From Ruminococcus sp. (lineage in GTDB: Bacteria > Bacillota > Clostridia > Oscillospirales > Ruminococcaceae), in contig DNLQ01000119.1 of the NCBI GenBank assembly GCA_003488415.1, positions 1 through 26,870 of the forward strand: a stretch of DNA of 26,870 bases, in the 5' to 3' direction. Within the stretch, counting starts at the first letter, position 1. Each line of letters begins with the position of its first letter. The notes beneath the pieces are model-generated. The model was not told the DNA's origin, searched no databases, and saw nothing but the letters and a program-made list of their open reading frames with translations. Made by a program: the position numbers and the translations under genes. Positions 1 to 5,760 of this stretch are shown one piece after another.

Positions 1-573
1 CGTATAATCAACGCACTCAAGAAGAGCGGATTCCACGCTACATTCTTCTACGTAGGCGATTGGATCACTCGTGCAGGTGCAGGCGGAAACGCTGAGGTAC
101 AGTACGCATTCGAGTCCGGCATGGAGATCGCTAACCACACCAAGACTCACCCCTACCTGTCAAGACTCGGTTCTGAGGCTGCTATCAAGTCTGAGGCTGA
201 TTCAACACACGCACAGCTCAAGTCAATCATCGGTGCTGAGCCTTCAAGACTGCTTCGTCTCCCCTACCTCGATTACAATTCTCAGGTACAGTCCGCTCTT
301 AAGGATTATCCGCTCATCACAGACAGAGTTGATACTCAGGACTGGAACAAAGCTTCCAAGGATCAGATCGTCAGCACACTCAAGGGTGCTATGAATACAA
401 ACCTGAACGGTGCTATCGTTCTTTGTCACGAGACTTACGATTCAACAGCCTCAGCTATGGAGGAGATCCTTCCTTACCTGAAGTCTCAGGGCTGGCAGGT
501 CGTAACGATCTCAGAGATGTTTGCTGTAAAGGGCAAGCAGCTCGTAGGCGGTCAGGTTTATACCGGCTGCTGA
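1..573 (+). CDS. Polysaccharide deacetylase (NodB/CE4 domain), 3' part only
   Basis: The reading frame is open from base 1, so the start lies outside the window; 190 C-terminal residues are present. Carbohydrate esterase family 4 enzymes remove N- or O-acetyl groups from chitin, peptidoglycan or xylan using a divalent metal. Visible NodB motifs are the metal-binding HTKTH (fragment residues 46-50), RLPY (86-89), DTQDW (111-115) and a final LCH (141-143). The first motif (TFDDG type) must lie just upstream. The protein ends soon after the NodB fold, so nothing follows the catalytic domain. A signal peptide, binding module or dockerin could only be on the missing N-terminal side. In a cellulolytic Ruminococcus it may be a xylan acetylesterase, but peptidoglycan deacetylation cannot be excluded. 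A strong terminator follows at 624-654. Confidence 0.9.
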   Translation, partial: RIINALKKSGFHATFFYVGDWITRAGAGGNAEVQYAFESGMEIANHTKTHPYLSRLGSEAAIKSEADSTHAQLKSIIGAEPSRLLRLPYLDYNSQVQSALKDYPLITDRVDTQDWNKASKDQIVSTLKGAMNTNLNGAIVLCHETYDSTASAMEEILPYLKSQGWQVVTISEMFAVKGKQLVGGQVYTGC

Positions 574-623
574 TAATCAATTTGCCATTCACACATTCTT
601 AATTATCCCCAAATTTTTCCCTG

Positions 624-654
624 AAGAAGAGGCCGCAAGGTCTCTTCTTTCTTT
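624..654 (+). terminator. Rho-independent terminator after the deacetylase gene
   Basis: An 11-bp stem (AAGAAGAGGCC, 624-634, with GGTCTCTTCTT, 639-649, one G-U pair) closes a GCAA tetraloop and is followed by TCTTT. It ends the deacetylase transcript before the regulator promoter. Confidence 0.85.
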
Positions 655-753
655 ATGTACTCTTTATGCGGTATTTCCGGCTTTTCTATTTCTGTTACGT
701 ACAGAAATCCTAAGTCCAATTTGTTGAATATATCCAAAGTTACTGCGTAACTC

Positions 754-782
754 TTTACAATTTCCAAAAAGTATACTATAAT
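754..782 (+). promoter_or_regulatory. SigmaA-type promoter of the AraC-family gene
   Basis: TTTACA (754-759) and TATAAT (777-782) are separated by exactly 17 bp. Transcription would begin near 789, giving a leader of about 35 nt before the start at 825. Confidence 0.75.
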
Positions 783-824
783 TATATTAGCATAAGTTTA
801 TGCAAGACTTAAAGGGGGGATAGT

Positions 825-1685
825 ATGATCAAGCATCTTTCAGGAGATTACGAGACCGTTGAGTATGACAGCCAACGCTCAGTAATGCTCTATGACAACG
901 TTCAGACAGAGGCATATCCTGTACACTGGCACAATGCTGTTGAGCTGATCATGCCCCTTAAAAACCCGTATACAGTCAATGTTGCCGGAGTTGATTACAC
1001 TATGCAGGAGAATGAGATCCTTTTCATACCTGCCTGCGTCCTTCACAGTATGGAAGCGATTCCCGGAAGGCGTCTTATCTTCCAGTGCGATAACTCAGTC
1101 CTGGGTGATCTGCCTGTGCTGGAGCCGGTAATGCGTGCGCTCAGCAGTCCTATACTCATCACTGATGAGTATAACAAGGATACCCGCAGGCTGGCAAAGA
1201 AAACCATGCTGGATATCTTTTCACTGTATAACACACATAACGAGCTTTCAGATGTGAGGATATATTCCCTTGTAGTTGAGCTCCTTACCTCTATAAGAGA
1301 GCATCAGCTCGAGCAAAGCAAGATAGACATGGACTGCGACGACGATACTATCACCGAGTACAGCGAGAAGTTCGGGATCGTTTTCAAGTACATCGACAAT
1401 AACTATATGTACGACATAACTCTCGATCAGCTTGCAGATGTTGCCGGCTACAGCAAATACCATTTCTCACGTATCTTCAAGCAGTATAACTCCATGTCAT
1501 ACCTTCAGTATATCAACGCACGGCGTACAAAGGCTGCCGAGCATCTGCTCCTTGATCCGGATATACCGATCACCGAGGTAGCCATGCGCTCCGGCTTCAA
1601 GAGCCTGACCACGTTCAACCGCATTTTCAAGGATATAAAGCACTGTACTCCTACAGACTTCAAAAAGCTGTATGCAGTTCACTGA
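825..1685 (+). CDS. AraC-family transcriptional regulator with N-terminal cupin
   Basis: This 286-residue protein has the two-part layout of sugar-responsive AraC regulators. An N-terminal cupin-like ligand domain covers about residues 20-110 (note HWHNAVE at 34-40). The C-terminal DNA-binding domain has two helix-turn-helix units, near 199-219 (LDQLADVAGYSKYHFSRIFK) and 247-268 (PITEVAMRSGFKSLTTFNRIF). Both match the family signature well. The start at 825 follows the purine-rich AAAGGGGGGA. The gene is monocistronic, with its own promoter and a bidirectional terminator. Such regulators often control nearby carbohydrate genes, but no flanking gene is an obvious target, so its regulon and ligand are unknown. 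Confidence 0.92.
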   Translation: MIKHLSGDYETVEYDSQRSVMLYDNVQTEAYPVHWHNAVELIMPLKNPYTVNVAGVDYTMQENEILFIPACVLHSMEAIPGRRLIFQCDNSVLGDLPVLEPVMRALSSPILITDEYNKDTRRLAKKTMLDIFSLYNTHNELSDVRIYSLVVELLTSIREHQLEQSKIDMDCDDDTITEYSEKFGIVFKYIDNNYMYDITLDQLADVAGYSKYHFSRIFKQYNSMSYLQYINARRTKAAEHLLLDPDIPITEVAMRSGFKSLTTFNRIFKDIKHCTPTDFKKLYAVH

Positions 1686-1692
1686 ACAAAGA

Positions 1693-1722
1693 AAACGCCC
1701 TGAGAGATCAGGGCGTTTGTTT
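1693..1722. terminator. Bidirectional terminator between the convergent regulator and PLC-like genes
   Basis: A perfect 11-bp stem (AAACGCCCTGA, 1693-1703, with TCAGGGCGTTT, 1708-1718) closes a GAGA loop. T-rich sequence follows on the plus strand, and the A-rich left flank gives a T-tract on the minus strand. It can serve both converging genes. Confidence 0.85.
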
Positions 1723-1744
1723 TATATTGTGAACCTCAGAAATG

Positions 1745-2791
1745 CTATAATCTGAAAAGCTGCTCACCGTGGAGCGGATCATAGGGCTTCAGCTTCAGCT
1801 TCCTGCCGCATACCTCCAGCACCCTTCCCTCCGGATCATTCACCGGTGACAGCGTGAAGAGCCCGTCACGGCGGTGGGCTGCATTAAAAAGCATCTTGGT
1901 AACGGTTATTTCAGACTCAACTGACGGATTGACTCCGTGCAGGCTGATCCCCTCCGGAGCTATCTTTACAGATAATTTTGCTGCATCCGGAATAAGTCTC
2001 ACTTCACTGCCTGCGGAAACATAATGCGCTTCATCACACGATAAAGAGGTGTCACGGTAGAACCTCAGCAGCAATGCTGCTGTCACATTCTCAGTGTATC
2101 GCAGTCTCTCCGTGATCTCCGAAAAAACATCCTCACATATCCTGTCAAGCTCCGCACCGGTACCCTCTGCTATCTTGTTCAGCGACTCGCTGAATGATGA
2201 ATGTTCACGGAATATGCCCTGTAGTTTTCTTGCATCATCAATGTTAAACTCCGGCATGAACTCAGGATAGACCGCCTCCCCGAGCTTCTCGTAAGACCTG
2301 TGGACGCTCTTCCATATTGAAGCATAGGTCATACCGGCACAATGAGGCGGACAGCATATATCAGCAGCCATATGAACTGCCCTGCCAAGCATTGCAGCAC
2401 CCTCGGAAACAAATCCGGCACAGTACATGGAAAGAGCCATTGTATAACTCTCCTCCAGCATAGTCCTGGCACTTCGGTACTTTCCTCTGCCGTTGGCATA
2501 ACAGTCGTTCACGGGATTGCGTTTCTTTCCGCTTGGCTTAACCGCACAGTAGTAGTGCAGTCCGGTGCCGTTCTGGAAGTCCCCTTTCTCATCCGGGATC
2601 TTCACAGTGCTGAGCAGATCACTCACCACCGGAAGGTAAAAATCCTCTGTCTCCGGCAGAAGGCGCTTTGCAGCTACAAGTCCGTTCAGCAGCAGAGTCT
2701 TATGGACGTCCTTCTTTGGCAGAGTCCGCTTTGCGCTGTATTCCGCCGTCAGCAGATCCATCGCCCTGACAGCCCTTCTCCATTTTCCCAT
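1745..2791 (-). CDS. Zinc-dependent phospholipase C / S1-P1 nuclease-fold protein
   Basis: A 348-residue protein. Metal-ligand-like motifs occur in the order expected for zinc-dependent phospholipase C proteins: DVHKTLLLNGL near 28-38, PDEKGD followed by a GLHYY histidine near 66-80, and GRAVHMAADICCPPH near 135-149 (H-x3-D-x6-H). The C-terminal part is beta-rich and unassigned. Two ATGs lie 6 nt apart. The second, at 2791, stands 7 nt from AAGGGG (minus strand, 2799-2804) and is preferred. The mature protein would then begin MGKW; in classical family members an N-terminal Trp binds zinc, but only after signal-peptide removal. No signal peptide is visible, so this copy is probably cytosolic and its substrate is unknown. 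It appears monocistronic, with its own promoter. Confidence 0.7.
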   Translation of the reverse strand: MGKWRRAVRAMDLLTAEYSAKRTLPKKDVHKTLLLNGLVAAKRLLPETEDFYLPVVSDLLSTVKIPDEKGDFQNGTGLHYYCAVKPSGKKRNPVNDCYANGRGKYRSARTMLEESYTMALSMYCAGFVSEGAAMLGRAVHMAADICCPPHCAGMTYASIWKSVHRSYEKLGEAVYPEFMPEFNIDDARKLQGIFREHSSFSESLNKIAEGTGAELDRICEDVFSEITERLRYTENVTAALLLRFYRDTSLSCDEAHYVSAGSEVRLIPDAAKLSVKIAPEGISLHGVNPSVESEITVTKMLFNAAHRRDGLFTLSPVNDPEGRVLEVCGRKLKLKPYDPLHGEQLFRL

Positions 2792-2895
2792 TCCCATTCC
2801 CCTTCAGTCAGCATTTTTCCCGATGCGGCTGCTCAGTCCGTAAAGCAGCTCACCTGTCCGGTCATACGGGTGTTTTCATAGCAGATAGTATATCT

Positions 2896-2924
2896 ATTAT
2901 ACACCATCTATACAGATTAGTCAA
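2896..2924 (-). promoter_or_regulatory. SigmaA-type promoter of the PLC-like gene
   Basis: On the minus strand TTGACT (2919-2924) and TATAAT (2896-2901) are separated by 17 bp. The leader before the start at 2791 is about 100 nt. Confidence 0.75.
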
Positions 2925-2980
2925 TCTTTCGGCAAGACTCCGCGCGATGAAGGCACTCCCGCACTCCCATATCTCAGCAT

Positions 2981-3032
2981 AAAAAGACATCTGCTCCGGT
3001 CCCTTGCGGTAATGCTGAACAGATGTCTTTTT
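2981..3032 (-). terminator. Terminator downstream of the minus-strand membrane-protein gene
   Basis: A 13-bp stem (AAAAAGACATCTG, 2981-2993, with CAGATGTCTTTTT, 3020-3032) encloses an unusually long loop of 26 nt. Read on the minus strand it ends in TTTTTATG. It lies between the end of the 3077-3688 gene and the promoter of the PLC-like gene. Confidence 0.7.
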
Positions 3033-3076
3033 ATTGCCATAAGACAGATATACGTTTTTCATTCTCAGCCGTCAGC

Positions 3077-3688
3077 TCAGATCTCATCCATGTATCCTGA
3101 CCGATCCGTTTCCTGTGGTCTGACAGCTATAGTATCCGGTGCTGAGATCTCTTCCATATCCCCTGCACCCTGATTGCGCTTTCTTATCTCTTCAACCTCA
3201 ATGGCGTACCTATCCTTGATGTCGCTCTGTATCATGTCAAGCTCATGTTCGGTCTGTCTTTCGTTGAAGTACGGGAAGCCGTATTGCTGCTCCAGCCAGC
3301 GGTACTTCATATTTGCCGGCAGTGATATTACAGCGCATATGACTGACGCAATAAATAACAGTTCAGAAACAGCTCCCATAATGAATGACGCATTGACAGA
3401 TTTTGCAAGAAGCAAGGATATCAGCGCCAAAGCAGGTGCTGCCAGCGAAAAAATGTCGATCTTTTTGTACACTCCCACAACTCCGAGGTACCATACAGCA
3501 CCGGCAGATAAGAATATTCCTGCAAATTTCAGCACTTCTCCGCTGGATATCGACATCACTATCATAAGAAATGAAGCAAGCATGATCAATGCACATAACA
3601 CACAGTATACCTTTGATACCGTGTTATGCACCTTCTCACATTTTTTGAGCATACTCCTGTTTTTATAAAAATCGCTGGTGTTTTCCAT
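3077..3688 (-). CDS. Conserved four-helix membrane protein of unknown function
   Basis: A 203-residue protein that I do not recognise. After a charged N-terminus of about 25 residues there are four likely membrane segments, near residues 27-47, 52-74, 76-95 and 100-124. A hydrophilic tail of about 80 residues follows. It begins with an aromatic stretch (YRWLEQQYGFPYFNER) and continues acidic and charged, possibly helical. The start follows AGGAG with good spacing. It lies 53 nt downstream of the phosphodiesterase gene on the same strand and is probably cotranscribed with it. A strong terminator follows. The tail resembles a cytosolic interaction region, but no catalytic motif is visible. Confidence 0.75.
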   Translation of the reverse strand: MENTSDFYKNRSMLKKCEKVHNTVSKVYCVLCALIMLASFLMIVMSISSGEVLKFAGIFLSAGAVWYLGVVGVYKKIDIFSLAAPALALISLLLAKSVNASFIMGAVSELLFIASVICAVISLPANMKYRWLEQQYGFPYFNERQTEHELDMIQSDIKDRYAIEVEEIRKRNQGAGDMEEISAPDTIAVRPQETDRSGYMDEI

Positions 3689-3741
3689 TTTTTCTCTCCT
3701 GTAATGTAACTATCTGCAATGAAGGTGAATATAATGTATTG

Positions 3742-4227
3742 TCAGACGTCTGAAATATTTGTAAGGATGCCTGCCGGAGATATATCAATTGTACCGAACG
3801 AAGGCGGTGTTCCGTCATAAGGTATGGAACAGCTTCCGGGATTCATTATGTAGATACCGTTCTCGTACTTATTGTACCGGGTGTGGGTGTGACCGTAGAG
3901 GACTATGTCACATCCAAGCATCTCAGCGTTACGCTTCAGTATCTCAAGGTCGTTCTTTACAGCATGCCTGTGACCGTGTGTTGCAAAGAGCTTATGCCCG
4001 TCCGGCAGAGGGAGTACTATGAACGTCTCGCTCAGACTGCCGATATCACAGTTGCCGCAGACGTGTATCACCTTCTCGGTATACTGTGGGTAGTTTATAA
4101 TAAAATTATCCACATCACGCTCACCGTCTCCAAGATGGATGAACCAGTCAGCGTCGGCATTGCGCATAAAAACGGAGCTAAGCGCTCTGTAATCGCCGTG
4201 GGAATCGGAAACAACTATTATCCTCAT
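3742..4227 (-). CDS. yfcE: YfcE/MJ0936-type metallophosphoesterase
   Basis: A 161-residue cytosolic phosphodiesterase of the calcineurin-like superfamily. The metal-binding series is complete: DSHGD (D8, H10), GDGE (D34), GNCD (N59), THGH (H84, H86) and GHTH (H113, H115). YfcE enzymes hydrolyse phosphodiesters with a dinuclear Mn-type centre; the natural substrate is generally not known. The start is the ATG at 4227, where the family N-terminus MRIIVVSDSHGD begins and AGGAG stands about 7 nt upstream. The frame stays open for 97 more codons upstream, but that stretch holds the promoter and no family sequence. The gene leads a likely two-gene transcript with the 203-residue membrane protein. 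Confidence 0.9.
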   Translation of the reverse strand: MRIIVVSDSHGDYRALSSVFMRNADADWFIHLGDGERDVDNFIINYPQYTEKVIHVCGNCDIGSLSETFIVLPLPDGHKLFATHGHRHAVKNDLEILKRNAEMLGCDIVLYGHTHTRYNKYENGIYIMNPGSCSIPYDGTPPSFGTIDISPAGILTNISDV

Positions 4228-4255
4228 CAGATCACTCCTATTGATTGATACATTT

Positions 4256-4284
4256 ATTATATCATACATCCCGGAGAATTGCAA
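4256..4284 (-). promoter_or_regulatory. SigmaA-type promoter with extended -10 for yfcE
   Basis: On the minus strand TTGCAA (4279-4284) is 17 bp from TATAAT (4256-4261), with TGA directly before the -10 as an extended element. It supports the internal start of yfcE at 4227. Confidence 0.8.
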
Positions 4285-4462
4285 TAGAATATCAGAAGAG
4301 GAAACAGATCGCTGCGCTGCCGCTGTCCCGGATAAGTAAACCGCCGCTTTCATTTTCTCCGGCAATGAAGGCGATAACAAGAAACACTTTCTTACAGGAT
4401 AAGCTGCGTATTTGTCTGTTACTTTATATTCACGCAGATCAAATGGAATCAAGGAGGTTTTT

Positions 4463-4708
4463 ATGGCTAATAATATTGATCCTAAACAGCTCGGAGGTCT
4501 TCTCCAGGCAGTGAGCAAAAAGATCGGAGTCCCGGCAGATCAGCTCCGCAGGGAGCTTGAAGCCGGCAAGTTTGACAGCGCTCTTGCTGCCATGAACCAG
4601 AGCGATGCCGCTAAATTCCGCCAGGCTGCAAATAATCCTAAGCTGGTGGAAAAGATGATGAGTACTCCCCAGGCAAAGGCTCTGTACAAGAAGCTCTCCG
4701 GAGAATGA
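4463..4708 (+). CDS. Small conserved hypothetical protein (81 aa), first gene of the BofA cluster
   Basis: This 81-residue soluble protein starts at an ATG 6 nt after a near-perfect AAGGAGG (4451-4457). It is Lys/Ala/Gln-rich and probably all-helical. A first half (IDPKQLGGLLQAVSKKIGVP) could form a helix-loop-helix, and the C-terminus is basic (MMSTPQAKALYKKLSGE). I do not recognise a named family. The next gene begins 10 nt after its stop, so the two are surely cotranscribed, and two further small genes follow. No convincing promoter was found in the gap upstream (4285-4462). The function is unknown and must be read from the cluster. Confidence 0.75.
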   Translation: MANNIDPKQLGGLLQAVSKKIGVPADQLRRELEAGKFDSALAAMNQSDAAKFRQAANNPKLVEKMMSTPQAKALYKKLSGE

Positions 4709-4718
4709 GGGCAGTAAG

Positions 4719-5078
4719 TTGGAAGAAAAGAACGATATAGCCGAAAAGATAGGCAGTCTACTCTCAGACGAGGAAAGTCTTAAACAGATAACCGAGCTGG
4801 CATCCATGTTCATGTCAGGCGGTGATGAAGAAAGCTCCGGGGAGAGTGCTGACGTACAGACTGAGGGCAGCTCCCCGGACTTCGGAAGTATGATAAAGCT
4901 CGCCGGACTTGCCGGAGCTATGACTCAGAAAGACCGCAACGCCGAGCTCCTGCTCGCCCTTCGTCCGCATCTCGGCGAGGAAAAACAGAAGCGTGTTGAC
5001 AAGGCGGTAAAGCTGCTGAAGCTGCTGGCAGTATGGAATATCGCAAAGGAAAACGGTTTGCTGAAGGACATTATGTAG
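4719..5078 (+). CDS. Small hypothetical protein with conserved helical C-terminus (119 aa)
   Basis: The start is a TTG, with GAGG (4707-4710) 8 nt upstream overlapping the end of the previous gene; no ATG or GTG fits better. The N-terminal third is acidic (LLSDEESLKQITELASMFM), followed by a Gly/Ser/Glu-rich linker near residues 34-52. The C-terminal half contains LLLALRPHLGEEKQKRVDKA and then KLLKLLAVW. From general knowledge, similar 'LLxALRPxLxxxRQxxxDxA' tails occur in small clostridial proteins of unknown role; I cannot name a family. Neither a membrane segment nor a signal peptide is seen. The tight operon with the flanking small genes suggests a shared process. Confidence 0.72.
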   Translation: MEEKNDIAEKIGSLLSDEESLKQITELASMFMSGGDEESSGESADVQTEGSSPDFGSMIKLAGLAGAMTQKDRNAELLLALRPHLGEEKQKRVDKAVKLLKLLAVWNIAKENGLLKDIM

Positions 5079-5090
5079 GAGGTGGAGACG

Positions 5091-5369
5091 GTGGCAGGCA
5101 GGTACACAGATGAGGAAGGCGGAAAGCTGCACCGCATCTCACACTACTCACCGGACGGAGAAGGTGATATTCCGCCGGAGGGGAACGCTCCCCCCTGCCA
5201 TGCTCCGGAAAATTCCCGGCACAGCAGCTTCATCTCTGGAGTGCTCGGCGAATTTCTCGGAACAGTCCCCGACCGTGACTCTCTCCTTATCGCCGCAATA
5301 CTCCTTCTGCTGATACGTGAAGGAGGCGATATCCGCCTTATACTTGCACTTGCCTATATACTGCTATGA
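5091..5369 (+). CDS. Small protein with C-terminal hydrophobic segment (92 aa)
   Basis: A GTG start at 5091 stands 8 nt after AGGAGG (5077-5082); another GTG at 5082 overlaps that site and is unlikely. The first 60 residues are polar, His/Pro/Gly-rich and probably disordered. The C-terminus (about 62-92) has the pattern RDSLLIAAILLLLIREGGDI followed by RLILALAYILL, a hydrophobic hairpin-like segment broken by a short charged turn. This pattern is seen at the ends of many small clostridial proteins. It is probably membrane-associated. The third gene of the four-gene run starts 12 nt after the previous stop. No function can be assigned. Confidence 0.7.
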   Translation: MAGRYTDEEGGKLHRISHYSPDGEGDIPPEGNAPPCHAPENSRHSSFISGVLGEFLGTVPDRDSLLIAAILLLLIREGGDIRLILALAYILL

Positions 5370-5382
5370 ACAGGAGGTCAAT

Positions 5383-5646
5383 ATGGATACTGAAAACATC
5401 TTCTTCACTGCCTGCGGTGCAGCAGTGCTGATAATGCTGATATACTACCGGCGAAGGAAGCGCCGTCCCGGTTCAGCCTTATTCGGCGCTCTTACCGGAC
5501 TTGCATCCCTTATGCTGGTGAACTGCTTCGGCAGCTGCATTAATGCGGATGTGCCGCTGAACCTATTCAACATCTTCGGAAGCACTGTACTCGGTGCGCC
5601 TTTCGTAGTCTGCATTACTGTCCTCAGAATGCTGCCGCCGGTATAA
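5383..5646 (+). CDS. BofA-family (pro-sigmaK processing inhibitor-like) membrane protein
   Basis: An 87-residue membrane protein, started by an ATG 6 nt after AGGAGG (5372-5377). A first membrane segment (about 5-22) is followed by a basic cluster (RRRKRR), a second hydrophobic segment (about 34-50), and a C-terminal segment with PLNLFNIFGSTVLGAP near 57-72. The P-x-N-x-(F/T) stretch followed by a hydrophobic G-x-P helix is the hallmark of BofA-like proteins. In Bacillus, BofA holds the SpoIVFB protease inactive during sporulation. Here it closes a run of four small genes, and no sporulation protease or sigma factor is nearby, so a direct sigmaK role is inference. The match rests on the C-terminal pattern alone. 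Confidence 0.6.
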   Translation: MDTENIFFTACGAAVLIMLIYYRRRKRRPGSALFGALTGLASLMLVNCFGSCINADVPLNLFNIFGSTVLGAPFVVCITVLRMLPPV

Positions 5647-5690
5647 AAATAAAAAGAAATCTCATTTTACTCTTCCTTTTTTCCTGATGA

Positions 5691-5701
5691 TATGATATAA
5701 T
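5691..5701 (+). promoter_or_regulatory. Extended -10 promoter for the yfhO-nudix pair
   Basis: TATAAT (5696-5701) is directly preceded by TGA (5693-5695), an extended -10. No good -35 lies 16-18 bp upstream, which is acceptable for an extended -10 promoter. The start site would fall inside the TAA repeat at 5704-5720. Confidence 0.5.
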
Positions 5702-5703
5702 AG

Positions 5704-5720
5704 TAATAATAATAATAATA
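5704..5720 (+). repeat. TAA trinucleotide microsatellite in the yfhO leader
   Basis: Five full TAA units plus TA follow immediately after the -10 box, at the expected transcription start. Tracts of this type can change length by slippage. Confidence 0.85.
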
Positions 5721-5760
5721 CATATCACGCTGAGAGATCAGCTTGTAACAGGAGGTTAAA

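Noticed and set aside
2862..3062. A 66-codon minus-strand frame across the gap between the PLC-like and membrane-protein genes
   Set aside because: It runs through the terminator hairpin at 2981-3032 and the promoter at 2896-2924, and no family sequence is recognised.
3743..3752. Palindrome CAGACGTCTG
   Set aside because: It overlaps the last codons and stop of yfcE and is not near a recognised promoter.
4228..4518. N-terminal extension of the yfcE frame
   Set aside because: It contains the strong promoter at 4256-4284 and no phosphodiesterase family sequence; the ATG at 4227 has a ribosome binding site.
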